Source of the DNA: Desulfobacca sp.
GTDB taxonomy: Bacteria; Desulfobacterota; Desulfobaccia; Desulfobaccales; Desulfobaccaceae
Direction of reading: 5' to 3'
NCBI GenBank assembly: GCA_020725545.1
Contig: DYEV01000002.1
Location: forward strand, 1-64,000
Length of the DNA: 64,000 bases
In this document: one piece after another, positions 1 through 8,660 of the stretch
Layout of the letters: every line of letters starts with the position of its first letter
Numbering within the stretch: the first letter of the stretch is position 1
Position numbers and translations under genes: made by a program
The notes under the pieces: model-generated
What the model was told of the DNA's origin: nothing
Databases searched by the model: none
Seen by the model: only the letters and a program-made list of their open reading frames with translations

Positions 1-64
1 CGGGACCGCGCCGGACTTCCACCGGCTTCCATCCTCAGCCCTTCTGGGCACCTGTAGTCTTGCT

Positions 65-802
65 ATGCCGAACGTTATCACCCCCAACGGTTCCTGTCAA
101 GCCCTACCCCAAGTCTATGACCAGGTTTATCGCCAGCGCTCCGGCTATTTTGCCGACGTCAAGTCATCCCCAGCCCGGCGCCGTCTGGTCCAAGGTGCCC
201 GGCACCTGTTTGACCCGGTGGGGCGCTGGCGCGGTCAGGCCGAGAGCAGCCATCTGAAAGTCTACCGGCTCCTGGAGCCTCTGTTGCGGGAGCAGTGCCA
301 GATCAACGAAGCTGATCCTGAACCGGCAACCCTCAAGGAACTTTAGGAGATACCCGCCGACTCCCGCCCAAGTCCGGCCGATCCCGATGCTGCCCAGGGC
401 CGCAAGGGGAAAGGCTATAAGGCCTCCATCGCTGAGACCTGGGCGCCGGAAAATCCTCTGGAAGTACGAGCTGCCAGACCTGGCAACGTCCAACGGCGAG
501 AGCAGCAGGAAACAACTCATTGCAAAGCGCGTTACAAAATCCGCTCCGGTATCGAGGCCACCATCTCCGCAGCAAATCGCCTCACTAGTTTGAAGCGTAT
601 CTGGAGCCGCGGGAAAAAACGCGTCAGCATGTTGGTCTTTTGCAAAGCCATGGCCATAAATAGCAAAAGATTTATCCAGTATGCCTTGGAAAAGACCAAA
701 GAGTCCCTGGCTCCGACGCCGGGATCACCTTCATCCGGTAATTTTGCTTCTAAGGTGATGCCTCTGTGGTGCCCAGCTAGGCTTTTGGGCTCCTGTGGCT
801 AG
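65..802 (+). pseudogene. Degraded transposase (DDE type), stop codon and internal deletion
   Basis: One frame is open across the region except for a TAG at 344-346. Before the stop it reads like the middle of a DDE transposase (FDPVGRW, LLREQCQ). After it come SDPDA-like PADPDAAQGRKGKGY and the C-terminal block KARYKIRSGIEAT followed by LKRIWSRGKKRVSM and AINSKRFIQYAL. The catalytic stretch normally lying between PENPLEVR and the KARYKIRSG block is missing, so an internal deletion is likely as well as the stop. The family is recognised from memory of ISNCY/IS1182-like transposases and is not certain. The start is lost or lies left of the window. Confidence 0.7.
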
Positions 803-869
803 GCTCTGGCTGCTTAACCCCAGCCTAAGTGTTGCGTCGGTAAATTGGGTTTTTCCGGGGCCATCAATA

Positions 870-937
870 TGATTATGTCATCCTCTCACTGCAATAGGAT
901 AATGTCATCCCCCGGGTGAAAACATAATATCACCCAC
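870..937. repeat. Three imperfect direct repeats, likely an IS end
   Basis: The motif ATAATGTCATCC occurs three times in degenerate form: ATTATGTCATCC near 872, ATAATGTCATCC near 899 and ATAATATCACCC near 924. The spacing is about 25-27 bases. Spaced subterminal repeats of this type are typical transposase binding sites at an insertion sequence end. A transposase-like N-terminus starts about 30 bases downstream. Confidence 0.5.
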
Positions 938-964
938 TGCCATGAATGTAAGAAGTGGAATGCG

Positions 965-1123
965 ATGACCAGAGAGGTGGCGTTTACCATGAAAGACATG
1001 ATCCGTCTGGGAGTCCTGATCAAGTTGGCGGTTGGTGCGAATACCACGGCGACGACAACCTGGAACCCCCAAAACACCAACACCTCCTGGGCTGGTCGGG
1101 CCAGCGGCGCGTCGGCAGAATAA
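965..1123 (+). pseudogene. Possible N-terminal fragment of a second transposase
   Basis: This short frame starts MTREVAFTMKDMIRLGVLIKL and then runs into low-complexity sequence and a stop after 52 residues. The opening resembles the beginning of ISNCY-type transposases, which start with an MTxEV...M.E.DRL-like segment before a helix-turn-helix. The resemblance is short and the rest of the protein is absent. It lies just downstream of the repeated ATAATGTCATCC units, which supports a truncated element. Confidence 0.35.
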
Positions 1124-1230
1124 ATATTTTTCTTTTTCTTGAAAAAAGCTTGACGGCAAGGAGAAAGAGCAGTATATATTAAGATTGCAATACTAAACTA
1201 TTTGTTTATTTTTATTAAACCGGATGGCAT

Positions 1231-1773
1231 GTGAAGATTGGCGAAAAACTGAAGCGGTTGCGGCAGGCAAATTCGTTAACCCAGGAGGAGTTGGCCAACC
1301 GGGCCTATCTGACCAAAGGTTTTATTTCGCAGTTGGAGCGGGATCAGACCTCCCCCTCCATTGCCACCTTGAAGGACATACTGGATGTCCTGGGCGTGTC
1401 TCTGGCCGATTTTTTCCAGGATCATTCTCCCACGAAGGTGGTCTATCCGGTGAGCGCTCGGATCACCACCTCCAATTCCACTTCCGCCTGCCGGGTGGAA
1501 GTGTTGGTCCCGGACGCCCAGAACCGGATGATGGATCCGGTGTTGGTGACCTTGGCCAGCGGCGCCGCCTTGCCGACTCAGGAACCCCATGAGGGCGAGG
1601 AATTCGGCATCGTTTTGAAGGGAGTCATCCACCTCAAGGTGGACAGCCGCACCTTTAAGGTGAAGCAACAGGAATGTTTTTATTTCCGGTCCAACACCCA
1701 GCATGCCGTGGTTAATGCCGGCAAGCAGGAGGCCCGGATTTTATGGGTCGTTACTCCGCCGATTTTCGGCTAA
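1231..1773 (+). CDS. XRE-family transcriptional regulator with C-terminal cupin domain
   Basis: A 180-residue DNA-binding regulator. Residues 3-60 form an XRE helix-turn-helix (IGEKLKRLRQANSLTQEELA, then GFISQLERDQTSPSIATL). A linker follows, and a small cupin fills about 105-175 (HEGEEFGIVLKG, FRSNTQHAVVNAG). This is the PuuR/SinR-plus-cupin architecture, where the cupin senses a small molecule. The start is GTG at 1231, and no clear Shine-Dalgarno precedes it. S-adenosylmethionine decarboxylase follows 75 bases downstream in the same direction, so control of polyamine synthesis is a reasonable inference. The ligand and target operator are not visible. Confidence 0.88.
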   Translation: MKIGEKLKRLRQANSLTQEELANRAYLTKGFISQLERDQTSPSIATLKDILDVLGVSLADFFQDHSPTKVVYPVSARITTSNSTSACRVEVLVPDAQNRMMDPVLVTLASGAALPTQEPHEGEEFGIVLKGVIHLKVDSRTFKVKQQECFYFRSNTQHAVVNAGKQEARILWVVTPPIFG

Positions 1774-1848
1774 GGAGGGTTATGCTGTTTCGTGACCCCA
1801 AACATTAGGTTCATGACAAAAGCTAGGCAGCGAAGGAGGTAGTGTGAG

Positions 1849-2286
1849 TTGGAAAAATTTGAAATGGGTTTTGGCCAGCACCTGATGCTGGACGGCTATG
1901 GCTGCCCGTACGACCGCCTGACGGATCTGGATCGGATCTACGAGTTTCTCAACCAGTGCCCGGATCTGATCCAGATGACCAAAATCATGCCGCCCTACGC
2001 CTTTAAATATTCCGGCAAAGTCCCCGAGGATTGGGGACTTTCAGGTTTTGTGCTGATTGCCGAGAGTCATATCAGCATCCATACGTTTCCGGAAAAAGGC
2101 TATCTGAGCATCGATGTTTTTTCCTGCAAAGACTTTGATGTTCAAACTGCGGTGGATTTTGCCACAACGGTCTTCGGCATCGCCAGCAAAGAGGTGAAGA
2201 TTGTGGATCGGGGTCTGGAATTCCCCCGGGATATGGGGGCAGTGACCCGATTCATCCGCAATGAACGGCAAGAGCTGAGGGTCTAA
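1849..2286 (+). CDS. speD: S-adenosylmethionine decarboxylase proenzyme
   Basis: Makes decarboxylated SAM, the aminopropyl donor for spermidine. The 145-residue proenzyme carries the self-cleavage motif AESHISIHTFPE. The Glu72-Ser73 bond would be cut to leave a pyruvoyl group at Ser73. His78 and Cys93 (FSCKDF) match the processing and proton-donor residues of the bacterial class. The start is TTG at 1849 because an in-frame TAG lies at 1840-1842 and a strong AAGGAGGT sits 8 bases upstream. It follows an XRE-cupin regulator, and its stop is 1 base before the next gene. No speE was found in the window. Confidence 0.95.
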   Translation: MEKFEMGFGQHLMLDGYGCPYDRLTDLDRIYEFLNQCPDLIQMTKIMPPYAFKYSGKVPEDWGLSGFVLIAESHISIHTFPEKGYLSIDVFSCKDFDVQTAVDFATTVFGIASKEVKIVDRGLEFPRDMGAVTRFIRNERQELRV

Positions 2287-2287
2287 T

Positions 2288-3160
2288 ATGGACGAAGCTG
2301 ACAGTAGCAGGCCTGACCTCTGGACGCGGATCTGGCGAATTTTCCGCCGGCGGGAGATTCAACACCCCGACGATGTGGAAAAAGAAATCCAGAGTATTCT
2401 GGAGGCAGGAGAGGAACGCGGCTTTATCTCGCGCCAAGAAGGCGAGATGATTGCCAGCATCTTTGAATTTAAAGATACCCTGGCCCGGGAGATCATGGTC
2501 CCCCGCGTCGATATCACCTGCGTTGCCATGGATAGCCCCATTGCGGACATCATCGCAGTGATTTTGGCGCGGGGCCACTCCCGGTTGCCAGTCTATAAAG
2601 ATAACATCGACAACATCAAAGGCATTCTGTTGGCCAAAGACCTCCTGGTCTTTTGGAATAAACCCGACGACGAGATTGACATCCGCACCGTCCTGCGGCC
2701 GGCCTTTTTCATCCCCGAGGCCAAGAAGATCAGTGATCTGCTGCGGGATTTCGTGGAAAAGAAGATACAAATCGCCATCGTCATCGATGAGTACGGCGGC
2801 ACCTCCGGCCTCATTACCATTGAGGATATTCTGGAAGAAATCGTCGGCGAGATTTACGACGAATACGACACCCAGGAACCCCGCCTGCACCCCCAGGAAG
2901 ACGGCTCCGTCATCGTCGACGCCCGTCTGGAGATCGAAAACCTGGCCGAGCATTTTGGCGTTGAGATACCCGAAGGCGAATTCGAGTCGGTGGGCGGCCT
3001 GCTCATCCATCATTTGGGCAAGGTCCCACAGGTGGGCGACACGGTGGTTGCTCAGAACCTGGAATTCACCGTAACGGCCGCCGACGAACGCCGGGTCAAG
3101 CAGATCCGGGTGCGTTCCCTGGCTGAGCCGGCTCAGACCTTTGCCGCCCAAACACCTTGA
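2288..3160 (+). CDS. corC: CBS-pair and CorC/HlyC domain protein
   Basis: A 290-residue soluble protein of the CorC/YbeX/TlyC family. After a basic N-terminus come the conserved lead-in REIMVPR (about 75) and two CBS domains to about residue 185 (SRLPVYKDNIDNIKGILLAKDLL, VIDEYGGTSGLITIEDILEEIVGEI). A CorC_HlyC domain spans about 205-285. There is no DUF21 membrane domain, so it is the cytosolic form linked to magnesium/cobalt efflux. It starts 1 base after speD, so translation is probably coupled. Its last 28 bases overlap the 3' end of the photolyase gene on the other strand, leaving no space for a terminator between them. Confidence 0.9.
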   Translation: MDEADSSRPDLWTRIWRIFRRREIQHPDDVEKEIQSILEAGEERGFISRQEGEMIASIFEFKDTLAREIMVPRVDITCVAMDSPIADIIAVILARGHSRLPVYKDNIDNIKGILLAKDLLVFWNKPDDEIDIRTVLRPAFFIPEAKKISDLLRDFVEKKIQIAIVIDEYGGTSGLITIEDILEEIVGEIYDEYDTQEPRLHPQEDGSVIVDARLEIENLAEHFGVEIPEGEFESVGGLLIHHLGKVPQVGDTVVAQNLEFTVTAADERRVKQIRVRSLAEPAQTFAAQTP

Positions 3161-4539
3161 TTATCCCTGGAGCCACCTCCCTCCGGTAATCCCCGCACCC
3201 AAGCAATATACTGATCCACCTTGAACTTGCGTTGACAGCCGGCCCGGCTCATGTAGCGGATTTTGCCAAAGACAGGCCGCTCCCCCCAGGGCCGGTCATG
3301 GACCCCGCCGATGGACCAGGCCACGCCTGTATAGCCGTTGGGATCACGGCCGTCCAATTGGTAGCGGTCATTGAGATAGATGGCGGTGGCCAAGGCTTCC
3401 TCCGGGGTGGCGCTCCACTCCAGGATTTTTTTGGCCCAATACATCCGCAGGTAGCCATGCATTTTGCCCCGCCGCACCATCTCCAGTTGGGCTGCGTTCC
3501 AAAGGTCATCGTGGGTGCGGGCTGCCTCCCACTCCGCCAAACTGTATATATACTCCCGCCGGTCCTGGCGGTGCTGGTCCAGAGTCTGCCGGGCCCAGTC
3601 GGGGAAACCGCTCACCCGGTCATAATCCGGGTTGTAATAACAGAAATTATCCGCCAGCTCCCGGCGGACGATGAGCTCTTCCAGAAAGGCCTGTTTGGCC
3701 TCAGCCGGCGCCTCGGCTTGCCGCACCTCCCAAGCCACCCGCTGCGCCCCGATCTGGCCGAAGTGCAGATAGGGCGACAGGTCCGAAAGGCCCCGGAGGG
3801 TGGGATCGTTGCGGTCCAGGTGGTAGCGGGCCAACCTCTGCTGGAGAAAGGTTTGCAAACACTCCCAGGCTGCGTGGGGCCCGGACCGGCACCAGGTGAC
3901 CGGTGCTACCCGGGGATCAGCTCCGCTTCCAGCCAACGCTTGTCCCCAGTCAATAACCGGCGGCGCGGTCGGCCAGGATACGGGATGCTCCTGCAGGGGC
4001 GGCAAGTCCGTTAAGAACTCGGGCAACTGGCGGTGCATCTTGGGCCGCAGGGTATAGGCGGCAAACTCCTGTTTCGGCGAAGCCAGCCAGCAGGGAATAA
4101 TGTTATGGGCATCCACCTGCCAGAACGGGATGGTGATCTTCTCTTTTACCTGTGCCTGCCATTGCCGCTTGAGACGCAGCGGATCAAAATCGCAGACCAG
4201 GGCGCCTGCCCCCTGCTCCGCCAGAAAGGCCGGCAGGACTTCCTGGGGGGCGCCCGGCAGTAGGAAAAAGGGGAGCCGGTGCTGTTCCAAAACCTGGGCA
4301 GTCTCCCGCAGGCCCTGCAGCATAAAATCATACTGCCGGAACGTTGCGCCCAGAAACTGGGGCACCAGGGTAAAGGCCACCGCCAGGGGGGCCTGCTGCT
4401 CCAGGGCTAACGCCTGGGCCCAGAGCAGAGCCCAATTGTCCTGGGCCCGCTGGTCCCGGCTCAGCCAATAGACCACCGGCCCACCTGGATAGGGATACTC
4501 GTTGAGCGGCCGGCTGCGTGTGAGGAGGTTGGCAGTCAT
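3133..4539 (-). CDS. phr: Class II CPD photolyase
   Basis: Repairs cyclobutane pyrimidine dimers using light and FADH. The 468 residues match the class II type: the N-terminal antenna domain begins PVVYWLSRDQRAQDNWAL. The C-terminal FAD domain contains FLEELIVRRELADNFCYYN, the WNAAQLEMVRRGKMHGYLRMYWAKK segment and LNDRYQLDGRDPNGYTGVAWSIGGVHDRPW. All family blocks appear present and the length is normal. The ATG at 4539 has no strong Shine-Dalgarno. It is the last gene after a SAM hydrolase (74-base gap). The tail overlaps corC convergently by 28 bases. Confidence 0.95.
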   Translation of the reverse strand: MTANLLTRSRPLNEYPYPGGPVVYWLSRDQRAQDNWALLWAQALALEQQAPLAVAFTLVPQFLGATFRQYDFMLQGLRETAQVLEQHRLPFFLLPGAPQEVLPAFLAEQGAGALVCDFDPLRLKRQWQAQVKEKITIPFWQVDAHNIIPCWLASPKQEFAAYTLRPKMHRQLPEFLTDLPPLQEHPVSWPTAPPVIDWGQALAGSGADPRVAPVTWCRSGPHAAWECLQTFLQQRLARYHLDRNDPTLRGLSDLSPYLHFGQIGAQRVAWEVRQAEAPAEAKQAFLEELIVRRELADNFCYYNPDYDRVSGFPDWARQTLDQHRQDRREYIYSLAEWEAARTHDDLWNAAQLEMVRRGKMHGYLRMYWAKKILEWSATPEEALATAIYLNDRYQLDGRDPNGYTGVAWSIGGVHDRPWGERPVFGKIRYMSRAGCQRKFKVDQYIAWVRGLPEGGGSRDNQGVWAAKV

Positions 4540-4613
4540 AACGGCAACATTGAGAGGGAATCGCTTATCCGAAGTTTCGAGTTCCTAATTCTGGTGTAAA
4601 GAGAACTGTGGCA

Positions 4614-5429
4614 TTAGCTTGCCTCTGCCAAAAGAATCCCCACCCGCGCTCCCGGGCCGGCTCCCAGAATCTTGGCGGCGCTGCCCTCCCGGCAGGCGAT
4701 TTCCAGGTAGCCGTGGCTGCCCTTTAGGGCTAGCAGTGCGCCCGCCGGCACCTGGCTGTAGGTAGAAACCCAATGTGAAATCTGCCGTTCTCCCACCCAG
4801 AGGCGAACTGATCGGCCTTGCCGCCAGGCCTCTATCTCCGGATAGGGCAGGTTGGTAATCAGATTGCCGAAATGGTCCACGGCGATGACCTGGCCGGTCG
4901 CGGCCGACGCCCCGAACTGCGGTGAGGGCAGGTCCAACGGCATCGATTCATGGAGCTCCGGCCCAAACTCAGTGAGGGGCACCCCCAAAGACAGGTGGGC
5001 CGCCACCGGCGCGAAGATATCCCGGCCATGAAAAGTGGCTGAGACGTCCGGCAAAAAATAGCGTTGGTTTTCCAGGCAGACCATCCTCTGGGCCGGCTGT
5101 TGGGCCAAAATCAGGGCAAAGAGGCCGTTGTCCGGGCCCACCAGGAAGTGCTCCCCCACGGCTGCGGCCAGGGCTCGCCGCCTAGAGCCCACACCCGGGT
5201 CCACCACGGCCAGGTGGATGGTGCCCGGCGGGAAATACCGCCAGGCTGACTGCAGCACCAGGGCTCCCATGGTGATGTCCTGGGGCGGCACGGCGTGGCT
5301 CAGGTCCACCAACTGCACCCAGGGATTGAGGCCCAGGATGACCCCCTTCATGATGCCGACATAGGCGTCCTGATGGCCGAAATCAGACAGCAGGGTAATG
5401 ATCGGCGGACGCATGGGGTTGGTGGTCAT
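4614..5429 (-). CDS. SAM hydrolase (SAM hydroxide adenosyltransferase, DUF62 family)
   Basis: A 271-residue member of the SAM_adeno_trans family, whose characterised members hydrolyse S-adenosylmethionine to adenosine and methionine. Family blocks are visible: ITLLSDFGHQDAYVGIMKGV, the DLSHAVPPQDI segment, VVDPGVGSRRRALAA, VGPDNGLF and IAVDHFGNLITNLP. The N-terminal domain holds the conserved aspartates and the C-terminal beta-barrel covers about 175-271. It starts 3 bases after the upstream His/Cys-rich gene and precedes the photolyase. Which chemistry it performs here, or what it protects against, is not shown by the sequence. Confidence 0.9.
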   Translation of the reverse strand: MTTNPMRPPIITLLSDFGHQDAYVGIMKGVILGLNPWVQLVDLSHAVPPQDITMGALVLQSAWRYFPPGTIHLAVVDPGVGSRRRALAAAVGEHFLVGPDNGLFALILAQQPAQRMVCLENQRYFLPDVSATFHGRDIFAPVAAHLSLGVPLTEFGPELHESMPLDLPSPQFGASAATGQVIAVDHFGNLITNLPYPEIEAWRQGRSVRLWVGERQISHWVSTYSQVPAGALLALKGSHGYLEIACREGSAAKILGAGPGARVGILLAEAS

Positions 5430-5432
5430 GGC

Positions 5433-5834
5433 CTAATGGGAGGTAAGGGCCAGCTGCCGGGAAACCTCCTCCCGGATGCGCTCCACCGGCAGGCCGCCGG
5501 CAAAGCGGCCCTGGCCGTTGATATACACCAAAGGCGGCGGATAGGTCAGGGAACACAGGAGCTTGGTCTGAGGCAGCTTGGGTCCCCGGGAGTCTTTCAG
5601 GACGTTGATATATTCCACTGACACCTTGCCGGGAAAATCCCGTTCCAGGGTCAGGGCCAACGCCCGGGTCTGCAACTCCAGACTGACCCGCTCCAGGGGG
5701 TCGCCATGATCATGGCCGGCATGATCATGACCATGGCTATGCCCGCCGCAACCGCAGCCACAGCCGGCATCGCTGCTGGTGGCCAACGTCGGGGCGTCAT
5801 AAATGATGATTTCGATCTTGCTGCTGGGAATCAT
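5433..5834 (-). CDS. Small His/Cys-rich, thioredoxin-fold-like protein
   Basis: 133 residues of uncertain function. After a beta-strand start (KIEIIIYDAPTL) comes a metal-ligand cluster, CGCGCGG followed by HSHGHDHAGHDHG at about 25-43. It then resembles a thioredoxin-like or DUF1462-like fold, with EYINVLKDSRG and YPPPLVYINGQGRFAGGLPVERI. The His-rich segment suggests binding of zinc, nickel or copper. The start is ATG at 5834 with GAGG 8 bases upstream. It is the first gene of an operon with the SAM hydrolase and the photolyase. I do not recognise a named family, and the function is open. Confidence 0.75.
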   Translation of the reverse strand: MIPSSKIEIIIYDAPTLATSSDAGCGCGCGGHSHGHDHAGHDHGDPLERVSLELQTRALALTLERDFPGKVSVEYINVLKDSRGPKLPQTKLLCSLTYPPPLVYINGQGRFAGGLPVERIREEVSRQLALTSH

Positions 5835-6048
5835 AAGAAAAACCTCGGTTAATCTTGAAACAGATTTATCGCTGCTCTTGGTGGCTTTCTTTCATAATAA
5901 GGCACCCTGGCCGTTTCGCCAAGAGGGGGCGGGCGATGTGCCAAGATTCACAAAATTTGCTTTCCCTCTTGTGTTTTGCCGATCCATGTGGTTAAAATGT
6001 TAATTCTGACAAGAATAGATTATTTTACTGAGGAACGGGGGGACCTGC

Positions 6049-8127
6049 ATGGCTGGAAAACTTGATCATCTCCGGAATGTGGCCCTGGTGGGCCACAGCG
6101 GCGCGGGCAAAACCTCGGTGGCAGAAGCCATGCTTTTTGCAGCCAAAGCCACCTCCAGGTTGGGCAAAGTGGATGACGGCAGTTCGGTATTGGATTTTGA
6201 AGCGGAAGAGATCAAACGCCACATTTCCATTGCGGCGGCCTGTCACCACTTTGATTGGAAGAAGCATGCCATCCATTTTGTGGATACGCCGGGTGATGAC
6301 AACTTTCTGGCCGAGACGCGGGCGGCCCTGCAGGTGGCTGATAGTGCCCTGGTCGTCGTCGACGCGGTGGACGGCGTCAAGGTAGGCACCGAAAAAGTTT
6401 GGGCAACTGCTGAGAAATACAAATTGCCCCGCCTGATCTTTATCAACAAAATGGAGCGGGAGCGGGCCGATTTCGACAAAGCGGTGCGAGAGGTCAGGGA
6501 TATTCTCAAGGCCAAGCCGGTGCTGTTGCAAATGCCCATCGGCCGGGAGGCGGATTTCAAAGGGATTGTGGACCTAGTGGCTTTCAAGGCCTATACCTTT
6601 GATGCCAGTGGCAAGGCCACCGAAATAGCAATACCGGCGGACCTGAAAGAGGAAGCCGAGGCCCAGCGCAGCGAGCTGCTGAATTTTGCGGCAGAATCAG
6701 ACGATGTCCTCATTGAAAAATATCTGGAAGAGGGCCAACTCTCTCCCGAAGAGGTCTTGCAGGGTCTGCGGCTCGGGACCCTGGCCGGCAACTTTGTGCC
6801 GGTCTTGTGCGGCGCCGCGCCGCAGATGGCCGGGATCTCCCTCCTCTTGGATGCCATTAATGCCTATCTGCCCTCGCCCACTGACCGGGGTCCGGTGACG
6901 GGGGTTAATCCCAAGACCAAGGCCGAGGTCAGTCTGCCCCCCGATCCGGACGGTCCCTTTTGTGCCTATGTCTTTAAGACCGTGGCCGATCCCTATGCCG
7001 GCCGGCTCACCATCTTCCGCATTTATTCCGGTATCCTGAAATCCGACTCATCCTTTTATAATGCCAACAAAGAGACCATGGAGCGGTTCGGGCAACTCTT
7101 CCTGCCCGAAGGTAAGGGTCAGAAATCCGTAGAATCTGCCGGTCCGGGGGTCTTTGCGGCCGTGGCCAAGCTGAAGGAAACGGTTACCGGTGATACCCTC
7201 TGTGAAGAAGCCAACCCCATCATCCTGCCGGCGCCGGAGCCTCCCAAGACCGTGGTCACCTTTGCGGTGGAGCCCAAGAGCCGGGGCGATGAGGATAAAG
7301 TGTACTCCTCCATTGCCCGCCTCATCGAAGAAGATCCATCCCTGAAGCTGTCCCGCAACGCCGAAACCAAAGAAATTCTGCTGTCCGGCATGGGCCAGGT
7401 GCATATTGAAGCGACGGTGGAGAAACTGAAGCGCAAATTCGGGGTGGAAGTCAACCTGAAGACCCCCAAGGTCCCCTATCGGGAAACCATCAAAGGCCGT
7501 ACCAAAGTCCAGGGGAAATACAAACGCCAGTCCGGCGGCCGGGGACAATTCGGCGACACCTGGCTGGAGATCGAACCTCTGCCCCGGGGCGGTGGTTTTG
7601 AATTCGTGGACAAGATCGTCGGCGGCGTCATCCCCAAACAATATATCCCGGCTGTGGAAAAGGGCATCGTTGAGGCCATGCAGGAAGGCGAGCTGGCCGG
7701 CTGCCCGGTGGTAGATGTCAAGGTCACCCTCTATGACGGCTCCTTCCATGAAGTGGACTCCTCGGAAATGGCCTTCAAGATTGCCGGTTCCATGGGCTTC
7801 AAGAAAGGCTATCTGGCCTGCCAGCCCACGCTGTTGGAGCCCATCATGCTCATGACCGTCACGGTCCCCGAAGAATTCATGGGCGACATCATCGGCGATC
7901 TGAACGGCCGACGGGGCCGGGTCCTCGGTGTGGACGCCGACGGCAATCTGCAGATCATTAAGGCCAATGTGCCCCTGGCAGAAGTGCTCCACTATCAGCC
8001 CGATCTGACCTCCAAGACCGGCGGCCGGGGCACCTTTGAAATGGAATTCTCCCATTATGAAGAAGTCCCACCGGCCATGGCAGAAAAGGTCATCGCCCAA
8101 CTCAAGGCGGAGAGGGAGAAAGAGTAG
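6049..8127 (+). CDS. Elongation factor G-like GTPase (EF-G2 group)
   Basis: A 692-residue translational GTPase with the five-domain EF-G layout. The P-loop is GHSGAGKTS (residues 15-23), unlike the GHIDAGKTT of canonical EF-G. Switch II is DTPGDDNF, so the catalytic His after DTPG is replaced by Asp83. The G4 motif is NKME. Domains III-V are intact, including GGRGQFGDTWLEIEP and the domain V motif YEPIMLM-like LLEPIMLMTVTVPEEFMGDIIGDLNGRRG. These traits fit the EF-G2/FusA2 group found beside a normal EF-G, whose role is unclear and which often lacks strong translocation activity. It is monocistronic or leads into the MOSC gene 41 bases on. Confidence 0.92.
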   Translation: MAGKLDHLRNVALVGHSGAGKTSVAEAMLFAAKATSRLGKVDDGSSVLDFEAEEIKRHISIAAACHHFDWKKHAIHFVDTPGDDNFLAETRAALQVADSALVVVDAVDGVKVGTEKVWATAEKYKLPRLIFINKMERERADFDKAVREVRDILKAKPVLLQMPIGREADFKGIVDLVAFKAYTFDASGKATEIAIPADLKEEAEAQRSELLNFAAESDDVLIEKYLEEGQLSPEEVLQGLRLGTLAGNFVPVLCGAAPQMAGISLLLDAINAYLPSPTDRGPVTGVNPKTKAEVSLPPDPDGPFCAYVFKTVADPYAGRLTIFRIYSGILKSDSSFYNANKETMERFGQLFLPEGKGQKSVESAGPGVFAAVAKLKETVTGDTLCEEANPIILPAPEPPKTVVTFAVEPKSRGDEDKVYSSIARLIEEDPSLKLSRNAETKEILLSGMGQVHIEATVEKLKRKFGVEVNLKTPKVPYRETIKGRTKVQGKYKRQSGGRGQFGDTWLEIEPLPRGGGFEFVDKIVGGVIPKQYIPAVEKGIVEAMQEGELAGCPVVDVKVTLYDGSFHEVDSSEMAFKIAGSMGFKKGYLACQPTLLEPIMLMTVTVPEEFMGDIIGDLNGRRGRVLGVDADGNLQIIKANVPLAEVLHYQPDLTSKTGGRGTFEMEFSHYEEVPPAMAEKVIAQLKAEREKE

Positions 8128-8168
8128 ACAGGGGGCCGGGATCCAGGTAAGCTCCCTGCAGATGAGAA

Positions 8169-8660
8169 ATGATGAACAGAGCTAAGGTCGGCGTATCCCG
8201 AGGACGGGTGGTGGCTGTGTCGGTGAGCGCCACCACCGGCGTCAAAAAAGAGAATGTTCCTCTGGCCATGGTGGTGCCCAATTACGGCCTGGAGGGCGAC
8301 GCCCACGCCGGTGACTGGCATCGCCAAGTCAGTCTGCTGGCCGTGGAGAGCATTGAAAAAATGCGGCGGCAGGGGCTTGATCTGCAGCCCGGTGATTTTG
8401 CCGAAAATATTACTACCGCAGGCCTGGACATCCCCCACCTGCCGGTGGGCACCCGGTTGCGCCTGGGGAGCGCCGTGGAGCTGGAGGTGACCCAGATCGG
8501 CAAGGCCTGCCATCATGGCTGCGCCATCAAACAGGCGGTGGGCGATTGCGTCATGCCTCGGGAGGGCATCTTTGCCCGGGTCCTGCGGGGCGGTATCGTC
8601 CGGCCGCACGACCTTATCGAGGTTTCTTATGTTCCGGGTAGGGATCCTGACCTGCAGTGA
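8169..8660 (+). CDS. MOSC domain protein
   Basis: A 163-residue stand-alone MOSC domain, a fold that binds or carries molybdenum-cofactor sulfur. Family features: VVPNYGLEGDAHAG near residue 40, GDFAENITTAGLD around 77-90, and the Cys-containing loop GKACHHGCAI with DCVMPREGIFARVL. The conserved cysteine in that loop is present. The downstream mogA start lies inside its 3' end, so the two genes are translationally coupled and act in molybdenum cofactor maturation. Small MOSC proteins fused to or beside MogA/MoaC are common in anaerobes. The exact sulfur acceptor is unknown. Confidence 0.9.
   Translation: MMNRAKVGVSRGRVVAVSVSATTGVKKENVPLAMVVPNYGLEGDAHAGDWHRQVSLLAVESIEKMRRQGLDLQPGDFAENITTAGLDIPHLPVGTRLRLGSAVELEVTQIGKACHHGCAIKQAVGDCVMPREGIFARVLRGGIVRPHDLIEVSYVPGRDPDLQ

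Noticed and set aside
2252-3151. 299-residue minus-strand ORF opposite corC
   Set aside because: Its codons are the complement of a clear CBS/CorC gene, and its protein is rich in Gly, Asp and Phe with no domain.
7048-8100. 350-residue minus-strand ORF inside the EF-G-like gene
   Set aside because: Antisense shadow of a well-defined GTPase, with no ribosome site or recognisable domain.
8515-8628. Longer mogA start in the ORF track
   Set aside because: The extra 38 residues are the MOSC gene in another frame. The MogA family starts at VGILTCSDKG.
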